In this document: in pieces, positions 18,156 to 29,283 of the stretch
Layout of the letters: the number at the start of each line of letters is the position of its first letter
How positions within the stretch are numbered: position 1 is the stretch's first letter
NCBI GenBank assembly: GCA_003427395.1
Contig: BFEA01000744.1
Span: forward strand, 508,990 to 540,099
Direction of reading: 5' to 3'
DNA: 31,110 bases
DNA from: Chara braunii
Lineage: Eukaryota > Streptophyta > Charophyceae > Charales > Characeae
Notes under the pieces: generated by a model
What the model was told of the DNA's origin: nothing
The model's input: the letters and a program-made list of their open reading frames with translations, nothing else
The model's database searches: none
Position numbers and translations under genes: made by a program

Positions 18156-18838
18156 GGTGGTGGGGCACTGCTGACGTTGGTACTGCTGCTGTCGTGGCAC
18201 TGCTATTGTCGTGGCACCGCTACTGATGTGGCACTCCTGACGTGGCACTGCTGCTGACGTGGCACTTACCAAACCGGAATGCAGACAAAGGGCTGGGTGG
18301 GAGGGAAACGCAGGAAGGTGACCCAAACTGCACTTTCCATTCCCAGTCCTAATCAACAAAACAAATAAAAAAATAAAAATTAGTAAAAGAAGATGATCCC
18401 CCCCTTTTTTTTTTTTTGAATATCTGTTGATCGGTTATCAGTGAGGCATTACGGAGGAGTACTATGAGCGAGATCTAGGCAAGGTTTTGCACAATTTAGA
18501 CTTCCAAAAAAAGCGATCTTTGAATTTTTTTTTTTTTTTGCACGAAAATAGAATGGAGGTTCCACTTTTAGAGAAGAATAGATCCAGTCTGAGAATATGA
18601 CAACCTCCCTAGTTCACCTGATATGCCTAGAGTGTGATAAAAAACGAACTGCTAATGTCCGGAGTTGCGAAAAAGATTTTTTTTGGGCAGAGATTTGACG
18701 AAGCCCTACTTGATTAACTAATAAACAATCGATCAATCAATCAATCAATTAATCAATCAGTCAAACAAGCAAGCTGGCTCCTTGATTGGGCGGATCCTCT
18801 GATTGAGAGGTCCACTCCGATACCAAACTGTTGCATAC
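18156..18838 (-). other. Leader of gag-protease element
   Basis: Non-coding stretch between primer site and gag. It contains degenerate ~20-bp GTGGCACTGCTG repeats (18160-18270), T/A homopolymers, and a tetranucleotide run of ATCA/TCAA type (18728-18762). Confidence 0.6.
18821..18835 (-). promoter_or_regulatory. Primer binding site, Met-tRNA-like
   Basis: The - strand reads TGGTATCGGAGTGGA, three bases after the 5' LTR end. It differs from the plant initiator-Met site TGGTATCAGAGC at one base in the first eleven. Confidence 0.75.
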
Positions 18839-19879
18839 CGTAACGGTACAAACCAGAATAAGAACCGACCTCTCTCACATAGTACAAGATAGCGGAAGGC
18901 TAAAATACCAATGATCAGACCAATCAATGTCTCAATGCAGACCAAACATACATCATCATCACCCCATGGCGTGAAGGGGCCTAACGCTCACACAGGAAGA
19001 ATGCGCCAGTCCCCAACCATACACAGACGAAGAGGAGGGGGATTAGACGAAAAAGAGGGGGAAGATGGGAATGTCGTCAACACCAAGTCTTCGGTACGGG
19101 TTCCAAATAATCCCTCGCCCAATGTCTCAATCCCAATGTCGATTCTGAATCCAAATGTTGTCGAGTCCCAAAGTCACCAATCTCTCTCTCTCTCTCTCTC
19201 TCGTAGTCTGCAGATACTGAGAGGTCAGGTGGTGAGAGGGTGAGGGAGAGATGGTGGATTTAGAGGAGGAAGAAGAACTCTCTCTCTCTCCCTCGTGTAC
19301 CAAGTACTAACCTGTGAAGGTGGCACCTTGTTGCAGGTACATCGAAGATGAAGCTGGAGCTATGGCGCCACAGGTAAGTCTCCCTTGCCTCCGCCCTTCT
19401 CTCTCTCTCCCAACGCTACTCTACCTCCTAGCAGCGCCCAACGCTGAAAACTACTCTAGCGCTAGCTACTACTACTGGAGCGCTCCTGCAGAGTGCTGCG
19501 GCCAACTCCTAAAGACTGCCTCCTGAACGCACGTGAAGTGCCTGTGAACTGCCTGGGAAGTCCCTCTGCCTACCTGCAGCCTGCAGGGCGGACCAGTACT
19601 ATATAGTGCTGGTCCGGCCGGTAGGCTGCTCTCGCCAATGCCTAAATGTGCCAGAAAAGTGGCGCTGAAGTTCAAACAACGGTTGCCTTGAAACGGGCCT
19701 AAAAGTGGCCTGTGCTGATCCCTGGTCTGGCGCCTGAGTTTCAGGAAAGGTCAACTTTATGAGGGCCTGTAAATGACCCTCTTTTCTAGGGTCTTAGGCT
19801 GAAACGACACAGGGGCTGGAGGGCCCTTATTTTCCGTCTGGTCGGGCCCTGCAGGCCCGTGTGGATGCGCAGTATGCCA
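18839..19879 (-). repeat. 5' LTR of gag-protease element
   Basis: 1041 bp, matching 15552-16596 with about 60 differences, mostly transitions. A longer (CT)n run lies at 19183-19202. The TATA-centred palindrome (19593-19612), TACTAAC (near 19310) and CAG/GTAAGT (near 19373) are conserved. Confidence 0.93.
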
Positions 19880-20065
19880 CAAGCATCAGCTAGAGGGTTT
19901 AAGCTTTTAAGGTTTTAAGGTTCAGGGCTCTAGGGGGTTCCGGGCAATCTCTGACTGAGGTACTGGAGCTAGACCTTATAGATCTGGCGCCCTGAAGCAG
20001 GGTGAAGAGGTACCGAGTCGGTTCAACCATGATACACATGCCATTTCAAACGCAATAAGTTCAAA

Positions 20066-20113
20066 GGGACACTGGACCTGTTTCCAGCAGGTGAAGCTCC
20101 CCTCCAATAGATC
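20066..20113 (+). repeat. SINE-like head, copy C
   Basis: gggacactggacctgtttcc followed by agcaggtgaagctcccctcc matches the copy A head. The first hairpin CTGG/CCAG is intact, the second is damaged. CGCAATAA at 20051-20058 recurs at 20218-20225, which would give a 159-bp insert of the expected size. There is no A-tail, so the boundaries are uncertain. Confidence 0.7.
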
Positions 20114-20251
20114 AAGCAACTGGCGTGAGTCCTAGTAGGAGCAATTGCTCTTACCACTGCCCCTAGTAAAGCTCTCGCCCTCCGTGTGTGTGTTGTCATG
20201 TTCGTTATACAACATTCCGCAATAAAAAGGATGACTGTGCCAGACTGTTTT

Positions 20252-20365
20252 GTTGACTGGGGTTGACCAAGCGTTGACCAAGGCATTGACCGACGTTGAC
20301 CAAGGCATTGATCGGTGTTGACTAAGGCGTTGACCAAAATTGTTGACCACAACTTTGACCAAGTT
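20252..20365. repeat. Degenerate TTGACC(AAGG) short tandem array
   Basis: Nine TTGAC cores and one TTGAT variant occur in ~115 bp, spaced about 9-13 bases apart (gcgttgaccaaggcattgac...). TTGAC[C/T] is the WRKY W-box core, but the regular spacing suggests a decayed minisatellite. Confidence 0.75.
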
Positions 20366-20958
20366 GGAGCCGGTATAATCTCGTCAAGCCTTCAGCCTAT
20401 CCCCTCGCCGTATGGATGTGCACACACCCTGTGGCACTTGCTGAGTCAAGTTGTCTGTCTCTTCTTTCTGCATCGAGTCACTTTTGTCCAGGTGTAGGAA
20501 CTCTGTGGATGAAGGATAGGGCCTTGTTGACCAAACCCACACGGGCTGAGTAGGGCTAAAGACTGTGTTTGACGACTCGACTGTCCCGGAGGACACGAAC
20601 CCTCCCAAGGACCGGTACTGACCGGCGGGCTGCTCAGTGTGGCACGGTAGGCCCAAAATCCGAGTTGTGGGCTGCATAACAGGCTGTCTAAGTCTTGAGA
20701 GGACTTGCTGATCGTGTCGTCCTGTTTGCGACGTTAAGTAATTCTTGAGGAGTTACGGGGGATCTCCTTAAATGCCTCCTGATCAGCAGTGAGTCCTGTA
20801 GTGACAACCTTAGAGTAGGTTCAGACTAGTGACCCTAGTTGAGAGGATCCTGTCCGGGTTCTGTAGTTTATAGATTGAGTCAGTAAGTTGTGTCAGTAAG
20901 GGGGGTAGGGTCTAAGTGGTGAGGTGTGGAACTACTGGTTCGTTGTGAGCCTAACACC
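20366..20958. other. Spacer before the fourth gypsy element
   Basis: This should hold the 5' LTR and leader of the downstream element. I find no copy of it after the element's pol, no TG...CA pair and no primer site. The element's LTRs are either decayed or diverged beyond recognition by eye. Confidence 0.45.
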
Positions 20959-21963
20959 ATGGTTGAGACCCGTGGAGGGACGAACACTACCCCTAACACC
21001 CAGGCTCAGGAGGAGCGAGCCGCCACCATTATGCAAGAGAGAAGGGAGAAGAAGGAGAAGAAGGAGCTCCTCAAGCAGGCGAAGTTGAAGGCAATCGCAA
21101 AGGAGCAGGCGACAAAGAAAAATAAGTTGGAGGAGGAGATGATGAGATTACAGCAGGAGGAGGAAGAGAAAAAGAGGGTTGCCGAAGAAGAAGCAGCAGA
21201 GGAGGAGGAAGAGTTAGAAGAAGAAGGACCCCTCGAGAGGAGGCGCAGGAGAGAGAGAGGAGAGAGCAGTGGCACAAAGGGAGAAGACGCGTGGGTGGAA
21301 AAGAAGATCAGCGAATGGGTTGCTAATTTATCGTTGGGAAAGGACGAAGAGGCAATGTTATATGTGCCTCAGGAGGAGAAAGAAGCCGTAGCCAGGGAGA
21401 TGGAAGCTATGGAGGATCCCCTGGACCGCCAGAAGCTAGAAAATGAAAAGAGATTGGAGTGGAAATTACGTTTGGCAAGAGAGAAGAAGAGGAGGAGGGA
21501 GGAGGGCAACCGGATGGCCAAGGAAGTGGAAACGATACAGTTGTGTAGGCAAGAGGTGCAAGCGCAACAGGATACCCAGGCCAAATTAGACAAGATTCCG
21601 AGTTATCTAGAGACTTTGGGTCAGGCCTGGATTGAACAACACCACACCAATAAGGGCCAAGAGGTGGCCCTCCATTCCATCCGGACCGGATTTCGAGAGT
21701 TTGCGCGCGACGTGCTGACCCACGTCAGGACCGAAGTTAGGTGGCTGAAAGAAGGCGCAGACAAGTTCTGTGCAGGCGCCATTGAAGGCGCCAAAGTAGT
21801 GGCCACGACAAAGAGTGAGGCGCGTTCCCTCAAAGAGCCTGTCAAGCTGAAGTTCCCAGATGCGTATGGCGGGAAATCCGAAGGAAATTTCGATAATTGG
21901 AGGCTAGTGTCAATAGTTACGTATATTTACAACACATCTTACCTGAGGAGCAGGTCATGGTAG
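20959..21963 (+). pseudogene. Gag N-terminal coiled-coil region (fourth element)
   Basis: I prefer the ATG at 20959 (aacaccATGG, a good eukaryotic start context, protein MVETRGGTNTTPN) over the one at 20926. Residues ~25-95 are extremely charged Lys/Glu/Arg heptads (ERREKKEKKELLKQAKLKAIAKEQATKKNKLEEEMM...), a long predicted coiled coil. A second helical charged block lies at ~140-200. KEPVKLKFPDAYGGKSEGNFDNW marks the entry to the capsid core, just before a frameshift near 21900. Confidence 0.8.
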
Positions 21964-22552
21964 CCTTCCACGCCCTGAAAGATGACGCGACCAGTTTTGC
22001 TAGGTCCCTAGCGCGCGCAGACAATTGTGAGAACAACATGGTTGCTTATTCGAAAGTCACCCCCCTTCCCCAATTCTTCAGACTCCTCCGTGAGCGTTTG
22101 CTGATCTTAGGAGAGGCATCAAGGCCTCAGATAAACTGCAAACAATCCACTCACGACAGTGGAGGAGTGTGCGAGCACTCAAGGCAATTATGGACGACTT
22201 GGTAGCCATCCCAGACCACGGGGTCACTGAGGCCCAACTGGTCCAATTATTTTATCGTGCTATGCCAGAGCCCTTACGAGGGCATTTCTTCGACAAGAGT
22301 CAACAACCCACCATGACGTATGATGCGCTGAGTAGAGAGGTGGTGTTGTACGAAGTGAAGTCCATGTCAGTGTCCACTTTCTAGCACAAGTACTTAGATA
22401 AAGGGAAAAAGTGGAAGGGTCGGACCATCTCAGGCCAAGTTAGGGCAAAGGATCATTTGATCCTCACTTTAGACGAGGGTGGTACCGACGAGGTCCCCTA
22501 CAGTCAGATTGAGTGGGGGCTAGATGAGGAGGATGATAGTGGCGTGGGCTAG
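21897..22552 (+). pseudogene. Gag capsid core, frameshifted (fourth element)
   Basis: One frame (21897-22130) reads YVYLQHILPEEQVMVAFHALKDDATSFARSLA, then LPQFFRLLRERL. Another (22169-22383) reads RALKAIMDDLVAIPDHGVTEAQLVQLFYRAMPEPLRGHFFDKSQQPTMTYDALSREVV, the retrotransposon Gag core, and stops at STF. Past the stop the frame continues HKYLDKGKKWKGRTISGQ and an acidic WGLDEEDDSGVG before another stop at ~22552. Confidence 0.82.
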
Positions 22553-22573
22553 GGGAGGACCTACGCTGCTGTC

Positions 22574-22966
22574 GTGGCCAAAGGGAGGCCGCAAGGCAGA
22601 GGAGGAGGGAAGGGCCAGAGGGGCCAGGCCTTTGGTGGCCGAGGACAGGGCGCACAGGGGGTTGGCAGCCAAAGGAACCGCCAAGAGGGAGGTAGGGGTC
22701 AAGGTCCCCCGCCAAATCGCTCACGTTTTAGTCGGTCGCCCCAGAGAAGAGGTGGAAGATCACCTCAAAGGAGAGAAGGATGGCAACCAGGCTTGCCACG
22801 GGGCAGACCATGGGAAGATTTGGGTCTGGACGAGCGCGTATGGCAGCAACGTGTGGACCAGGGTCGGTGCATATACTGCGGTGACCCGGCCCACATTATT
22901 AAATATTGTCCTAATTATAGAGAGGGCCGATCGGCTGCCCAACGGTCAAAAGGCAGCCGTCGATAG
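22574..22966 (+). pseudogene. Gag nucleocapsid: RG-rich domain and intact CCHC knuckle (fourth element)
   Basis: A 130-codon stretch. Residues 1-70 are Gly/Arg/Gln-rich (GRGGGKGQRGQAFGGRGQGAQG, SRSPQRRGGRSPQRR), typical of RNA binding. Then RCIYCGDPAHIIKYCPNY contains Cys-x2-Cys-x4-His-x4-Cys with all four ligands. It would capture element RNA in the particle. Confidence 0.85.
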
Positions 22967-23130
22967 GGGTTGCAACTGCCCCTACAACAAGGCCATGTGG
23001 GGAAGCGAGCGCGTGCCAACAGGAAACTCCCACACCATATGGGCCTACGACAGAGGTTGCAGGCCAGTGCCTAGTTAGCTGTCCCGAGACTGCCTGTGTT
23101 AGCGTCTCTCTATGCACTTGCCTCACAAGC

Positions 23131-23322
23131 GTGGCAAAAGAATTGAAAGAAAGGATGTCGGCCTGGGCCAAAGTGGAGAAGGAAAGTAAAGGACAACTAG
23201 TATTAGTAGATGTAGAAGTTTTTAGAAGTAGAGTAGGAGCCCTTATAGACTCAGGGGCTACTCGCAGTTGTATTAGCCATAGGGCGCTGAAGAAGCTAAG
23301 GCTAGGATTAAAAGTCCAGAAG
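23131..23322 (+). pseudogene. Aspartic protease, N-terminal part (fourth element)
   Basis: The reading GQLVLVDVEVFRSRVGALIDSGATRSCISHRALKKLRLGLKVQK has an intact Asp-Ser-Gly-Ala-Thr active site, unlike the other proteases here. The protein is cut at Lys-Leu by the TTAA-flanked insertion; the open frame to 23409 past that point encodes insert sequence. The continuation is at 24474. Confidence 0.88.
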
Positions 23323-23429
23323 TTAAACCACCAGTACCCCGCCCAGCTAAAGTTTTTGCTCTTCCTGAATTCATGGAAGACGTGGGCAGGGTCGGTAGAG
23401 GCTGGGTAGAGCTTGGGCAGAGGTGCGGA

Positions 23430-23462
23430 GGTCGTTCGTTTTGAAAACAAGAACGAACGACC
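23430..23462. repeat. Perfect 11-bp hairpin inside the TTAA element
   Basis: GGTCGTTCGTT at 23430-23440 is complementary to AACGAACGACC at 23452-23462, with an 11-base loop. Subterminal hairpins are common in non-autonomous DNA elements. Confidence 0.85.
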
Positions 23463-23879
23463 AGTGAACAATATCAGGATTTCTCAAGACAAAAAAAAAA
23501 AACAACAGAAAAGCAAAAAAAAAAAAAAAAAGAGATTTGTCCTTTGCGCGTGAGGTATGCCGTTTGAATCGAGAATAGAAAGAAAGTTGTTGTATCTCGG
23601 GTTTGAAACGAGAATGGATCTTCCTCTAGAACGTTGCTACATACAGTGAAGACCTCGTGGCCCTGTGCTGGGAAGACAGACATAAATCAAGAACGCCGTT
23701 CCCAAAAAAAAAAAAAGCAAAAAGCCACTCAATTAGTGTAGGTACCTTTACTCTGACACGGCGGGCTTCCCGGATTCGGGAGAAAATTGCGCAGGGCCAA
23801 CTTGTGCACTGCTTACGACCGTGCACTACTCAATTTGGCCGTACCAAACCAGAGATATCACTTGTGTTCATTCAGCGAC

Positions 23880-24330
23880 GAGCTGCTTCGGAAGTGATGG
23901 TCGAGGAAGGCCTGACTGGGGCATACTCACACTGCCACTTGCCAGAATGTATCTGACCGCAATCACCTCCAAATCTTTTATTTTTTGTTTTTTGTTTTAT
24001 ATGGCCTAGCCAGCTAGGTAGTGCGCATTCCACGTTCACAGGAAAAACCCTCACTGAGGGCATACTCACACTAGGACTGTCGACCATGTATCGGACCACA
24101 ATCACGGCCAAATCTTTTTTTTTTTTTTTTTTTTTTTTTCGTTAGTGCCTAGCCAGCTAGGTAGAGCGCATATCACGTTCACAAGAAAGGCCCTAACTGA
24201 GGGCATATTCACGCTAGTACTTTCCCAGCATGTATCTGACCGCGATCACGGCCAAATATTTGTTTCCTTTTTTCTTTCCTTCCGTTCTTTCCTCCTATTA
24301 CACGTGCTCGGGAATTCCCTCAGGGCATAA
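23880..24330. repeat. Three ~140-bp tandem units with internal hairpins and T-runs
   Basis: The motif gcatactcacact starts at 23921, 24060 and (variant) 24203, a period of 139-143 bp; a partial fourth unit ends near 24329. Each unit has GTATCTGACCGCAATCACGGCCAAAT or a close variant, a T-rich run, the hairpin CCTAGCCAGCTAGG (weak variant in unit 3), and CCCTCACTGAGGG. A 20+ T-run sits in unit 2 (24115-24139). Confidence 0.8.
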
Positions 24331-24473
24331 AAAAAAAAGAACAAGAAAGTAAAGAAAAGAAGAAGGGAAGAGGCAAAGAAAAAAAAAAAGGACTGGTTCC
24401 CTACCGAAACAAAGAGCTTCGGTAGCCCGAAACGAAAAAGGTCCGGAGGAGTGCTTCGGAAGGTACTGGTGGT

Positions 24474-24836
24474 TTAACAGACCCCATAGTCAGTGTCCTC
24501 GCAGACAACCGCACGATGCGTGGTGAGGACTACGTAGAGGGAGTCCAGGCGTATTTTCACCTAGAGAAAGATGGGAAAGTGGAGAAAGTTCTCCATTCCC
24601 TGACTCTCCGCGTACAGGATGACCTCCCTTTTGAGGTTAAGACGGCCCGTCTGTTTCATGTGTCAGGAGTAGACAACTCCTTGGCACATTGTTGTCTCAG
24701 TGCTCCCGCGTTCGCGCGGTTAGTTAAGAAGGACCAGTTAGAGGAACAAGTCTTCGTAGCATATGTGAGACCTGTCACTGAGCCTAAGGAAGAGAAGCCA
24801 GTAGACCCAACTATTGCCAAGCTGCTGGAAGAGTAA
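24474..24836 (+). pseudogene. Protease C-terminus and linker (fourth element)
   Basis: It continues from 23322 in frame: LTDPIVSVLADNRTMRGEDYVEGVQAYFHLEKDGKVEKVLHSLTLRVQDDLPFEV, then an acidic stretch ending in [16 protein letters not shown] frameshift here separates it from the RT lead-in [11 protein letters not shown]. Confidence 0.8.
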
Positions 24837-25160
24837 GGACTTAGCAGAGCCGCCAACAGGAGTAGTACCGCGGCCGATCCAACACCGGATAGAAATAGAG
24901 CCTGGCAGTAGAACTCCTAAGGGAGCGGTTCACAGGATGTCCCCAAGGGAGTTAGAGGAGCTGGACAAGCAGTTGGACGAGCTCCTCGAAAAGGGTTGGA
25001 TTAGGCCCAGTTCGTCTCCTTTTGGAGCACCAGTGTTATTTGTCCCCAAAAAGGAGGGAGAGTTGCGTATGTGTATAGATTACAGCGGTCTGAATGCTAT
25101 CACAGTAAAGAACGCTGAGCCGCTGCCCAGGATAAGACGATCTCTTAGATCGAGTGCAAT
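24814..25160 (+). pseudogene. RT N-terminal segment (fourth element)
   Basis: The reading [99 protein letters not shown] is the canonical gypsy RT entry (fingers). A one-base frameshift around 25140 separates it from the main RT-integrase frame. Confidence 0.9.
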
Positions 25161-27337
25161 GCTGCAGATACTTTTCGAATATAGATTTAAAGTCCGGATA
25201 TCATCAGATAGAAGTTCATCCTGATGACCAGTACAAGACTACCTTCCGGACTAGATATGGCCATTATGAGTTCATAGTGATGCCCTTTGGACTGACCAAT
25301 GCGCCAACCACATTTCAGCGCTGCATGAATGATGCGTTTAGACCTTGGTTAGATAGATTGGTCGTAGTTTATTTAGATGATATCCTAGTTTTCAGCAGGA
25401 CCCTCCAGGAGCACCAGGGTCATTTGACACAAGTCTTGGGGAAGCTAAGAGAATCTAACTTCAAGATCAACGTGAAGAAGTGCGAGTGGGCGAAGACAAA
25501 AGTTTTGTACTTGGGCCACGCTTTAGACAGAGACGAGATTAAACCTGAGGACAGTAAGATAGCGACGATTAGAGATTGGCTGACGCCCCACTCACTGACA
25601 GAATTGCGGTCGTTCCTAGGCCTAGCTAACTATTATAGGAAGTTCGTGAGGAACTTCTCTACTATCGCCGCTCCCCTTCGCAGGTTGCTAAGGAAAGAAG
25701 CAATTTGGACGTGGGACAAAGACTGTACGTCCGCGCTTAAGAAATTAAAGCGCGCGTTGATAGAGTATCTTTTCCTCAAGGTGGCAGATCCGTCCTTGCC
25801 AGTTGTCGTCACCACGGACGCGAATCAGTATGGTATAGGCGCCGTATTGCAGCAGGACGACGACAATGGCTACAGACCCGTAGAGTTCATGTCAGCTAGG
25901 ATGCCCTCAACGAAGGTAGCTACCTCGACTTATGAGAGAGAACTCTACGCTCTCAGGCAGGCCTTAGAGCACTGGAAGCATTACCTGCTTGGGAGGCACT
26001 TCAAAGTAGATTCCGACCACGAGATTCTTAGGTGGCTGAAGACGCAGGCCAAAATGACACCTAAGTTGACTAGGTGGGCTGTTGAGATAGACCAATATGA
26101 CTTTGAGCTCAAGCCTGTCAAAGGCAAGTACAATGTAGTTGCAGATGCTCTAAGTAGGAGATTAGACTACTTTGGAGCTATAGTTCACTATCTGGATGTA
26201 GGGAGTGACCTGCAAAAGAAAGTAAGGCAGACATACGCGGAGGACCTTATCTATAGTGACCTTCTCAAGAGAGTTAAGGAGGCCCCAGAGACCGAACCAG
26301 ATTACTGCACTACAGAGGAACTATTATTCGAGAAGACCAATGTAGTGGACCATCTATGCGTTCCCAACAGTGAGGAGATCCGTAGCCTGATCCTAGGGGA
26401 ATGCCATGATACAGAGGGACATTTCGGTTGGCAAAAGACTTTGGCCAACCTGATGCAGGCGTATACTTGGCCAGGAATGAAGAACGACTGCATAGAGTAC
26501 GTCCGCAGTTGCAAAGTATGTCAGAGAAACAAGACTACTACGCGTGCCCCTCTAGGTCTTCTCAGACCCTTGCCTATTCCTGACCAGCCAGGAGACTCTG
26601 TGTCCATTGACTTTATAGATACCCAAGTCAAAAGTAGGCACGGCAAGAGCCAAGTCATGGTGATAGTTGATAGATTTAGCAAATATGCAGTCTTTGTTCC
26701 GTTGCCTGCAGACGCACGCACCAATTTACTAATTCATAAGTTTTTTTATCATTTGGTTAGTGATCACGGGATTCCGCTGTCCATAGTTAGTGATAGAGAC
26801 ACCCGGTTCACTAGTCAGAATTGGCAGGAACTGATGAAAGTTTATGGGTCAAAGTTGCTCGTGTCATCTGGCCGTCATCCCGAGAATAACGGTCAGACTG
26901 AGCAAATGAATAAGATCCTGCAACAAGTTCTGCACATGTATATTAGACCGGATCAAGTCAATTGGGATGAGATGTTGCCCAAGGTAGCCAGTGCGTACAA
27001 TAATAGCGTGCACTTGTCCATCTGTCACACTCCCAATGAGTTGCACAAGTCCTTTAGACCGCACAGACCGTTTGAAGGACTTAACCAGGATCAGATTCAT
27101 AGGCTACCGCCCGGTACTAGGGAGTTTGCGATACAGCACGAAAAGGAGATAGCTACCGTCGTTGAGAACCTCAGGAAGGCCCAGCACCGAATGATAGAAC
27201 AGGCTAGCAAGCACTGTTGCCCGTCGCAGTTTCAAGTAGGCGACTTAGTCTGGCTCAAAAGTCCAAAGAGTTTGCTCCTGGGGAGAACATTTCGCAGAAG
27301 TTACTGCCAGCGTACAGAGGACCATGGCCAGTTCTAG
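25154..27337 (+). CDS. RT-RNase H-integrase polyprotein segment (fourth element)
   Basis: The longest open frame in the window, 727 codons. [14 protein letters not shown] (Asp10), [14 protein letters not shown] (41-54), intact YLDD at 72-75. RNase [17 protein letters not shown] with Asp221, [24 protein letters not shown]. Integrase: zinc finger His417-x4-His422-x29-Cys452-x2-Cys455; core Asp485 (SIDFID), Asp546 (IVSDRD) and Glu582 (NNGQTE), exactly D,D(35)E. It would copy the element RNA into DNA and insert it. The ATG used here is internal to RT, not a true start. A frameshift near 27260 cuts off the C-terminal domain. All catalytic residues survive. Confidence 0.95.
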   Translation: MQCCRYFSNIDLKSGYHQIEVHPDDQYKTTFRTRYGHYEFIVMPFGLTNAPTTFQRCMNDAFRPWLDRLVVVYLDDILVFSRTLQEHQGHLTQVLGKLRESNFKINVKKCEWAKTKVLYLGHALDRDEIKPEDSKIATIRDWLTPHSLTELRSFLGLANYYRKFVRNFSTIAAPLRRLLRKEAIWTWDKDCTSALKKLKRALIEYLFLKVADPSLPVVVTTDANQYGIGAVLQQDDDNGYRPVEFMSARMPSTKVATSTYERELYALRQALEHWKHYLLGRHFKVDSDHEILRWLKTQAKMTPKLTRWAVEIDQYDFELKPVKGKYNVVADALSRRLDYFGAIVHYLDVGSDLQKKVRQTYAEDLIYSDLLKRVKEAPETEPDYCTTEELLFEKTNVVDHLCVPNSEEIRSLILGECHDTEGHFGWQKTLANLMQAYTWPGMKNDCIEYVRSCKVCQRNKTTTRAPLGLLRPLPIPDQPGDSVSIDFIDTQVKSRHGKSQVMVIVDRFSKYAVFVPLPADARTNLLIHKFFYHLVSDHGIPLSIVSDRDTRFTSQNWQELMKVYGSKLLVSSGRHPENNGQTEQMNKILQQVLHMYIRPDQVNWDEMLPKVASAYNNSVHLSICHTPNELHKSFRPHRPFEGLNQDQIHRLPPGTREFAIQHEKEIATVVENLRKAQHRMIEQASKHCCPSQFQVGDLVWLKSPKSLLLGRTFRRSYCQRTEDHGQF

Positions 27338-27831
27338 AGGTCAAGGGCGGAGAGGATGGGCCGTCCTATACGATAGAGATCCCAGCACACCTCCACACCT
27401 ACCCTGTGTTCCATGCGTCGAAGTTGTTGCCGTGTGTCAGAAGTCGACAGTTTCCGTCAAGAAGATCCGTGATCCCTCCGGACATGGATGGAAGATATGA
27501 CATTGAGGGCATTGTAGGTGAAGATGTATTCAGAACAGGAGGTAGAGGTCGCCCACAGAAACAGTATAAAGTCAGATTTGCTTATCAGGAACCCGAGGAC
27601 GACCGCTGGTTTACTAGAGCTGAACTTCTAGAAGCAGCTCCCGACGTAGTTAGAAGGGTAAAGGTCCTGCCTTGGACTGAGCTATTCTCGGAGGACCGCG
27701 AATTTAGGCCGGCGGGAGTGAAACGGTATTCACCTGTTCGCAGTAGCGGATGCACATCCCAGGGATTGATCCCTAGTCCTCACCTTACCTGTGTACAGTA
27801 TCTGTGTCGACCCCAAGAGTTGAACCCGTGA
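27262..27831 (+). pseudogene. Integrase C-terminal SH3/chromo-like domain (fourth element)
   Basis: After the frameshift the reading is [57 protein letters not shown], the GPY/F-type module. Then IPPDMDGRYDIEGIVGEDVF and QYKVRFAYQEPEDDRWFTRAELLEAAPDVVRRV follow, a chromodomain-like fold by position and by the aromatic/acidic spacing. Such tails steer insertion to certain chromatin in chromoviruses. Residues after ~170 have no known motif. Confidence 0.85.
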
Positions 27832-27834
27832 CCT

Positions 27835-28962
<1,128 letters not shown>

Positions 28963-29283
28963 TTTTCGCTATACACAACACAAAAAAATGCATGACTGTG
29001 CTAAACTGTTTCGTCGGACACTTACCGACTCATGAGGTGTATCACCTTGCTCAGTTGCTTGCTATAACTCTAATGAATGGTGTTTCTTTTTTTTTAAAAA
29101 AGAGAAAAGAAAAAAGTGAATGGCAGTTCTATTTTTAATGAGACTCGTAAAGGGCAGTGTGCTGAGCCAATCACTGTGCTGTATGTTAGTCCCACAGGGA
29201 CGAGCTACACTGAGCATGTGGGCTCCCTTGCATGAATGCTGTTATGCTTGCTAAGAGAAGGTATTCTTTGTAATCTGATGCAG

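Larger units (their letters stand above)
15552..19879 (-). mobile_element. Gag-protease-only LTR retrotransposon
   Basis: Two LTRs (15552-16596 and 18839-19879), TGTTGC...TGCCA on the + strand, about 94% identical by eye. On the - strand: 5' LTR, Met-tRNA-like primer site, ~0.68-kb leader, gag with CCHC knuckle, protease, then ~120 bp to a polypurine tract and the 3' LTR. RT, RNase H and integrase are absent, so it must have relied on another element, or lost pol by deletion before or after insertion. Flanks CAGCA (left) and CAAGC/AAGCA (right) give only an imperfect target duplication. Confidence 0.92.
23323..24477. mobile_element. 1.15-kb non-autonomous DNA element with TTAA duplication
   Basis: TTAA at 23323-23326 and 24474-24477 flanks an 1147-bp insert whose ends are inverted: ACCACCAGTACC on the left and GGTACTGGTGGT on the right. 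Counting the TTAA context, a 17-bp perfect inverted repeat runs GTTAAACCACCAGTACC. Joining the flanks through one TTAA keeps the pol frame (KVQKL/TDPIVSVLADNRTMRG). TTAA duplication is characteristic of piggyBac-type transposases. There is no transposase, so it would need one supplied in trans. Inside are hairpins, A/T homopolymers and a ~140-bp tandem repeat. Confidence 0.88.
20959..27834 (+). mobile_element. Fourth Ty3/gypsy retrotransposon body
   Basis: Gag, CCHC knuckle, protease, RT, RNase H, integrase and chromo-like tail occur in Ty3/gypsy order on the + strand. This is the best preserved pol in the window, with a 727-codon open stretch. Breaks: frameshifts near 21900, 22150, 24836, 25150 and 27260, stops in gag at 22383 and 22552, and a 1.15-kb insertion in the protease-RT linker. 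LTRs were not found. Confidence 0.92.

Noticed and set aside
20926-20958. ATG at 20926 as the gag start
   Set aside because: The ATG at 20959 has a better context (aacaccATGG) and begins the charged Gag-like sequence; the 11 extra codons show no conservation signal.
21006-21275. Ser/Phe-rich open frames on the - strand
   Set aside because: Mirror image of the Lys/Glu-rich Gag coiled coil on the + strand.
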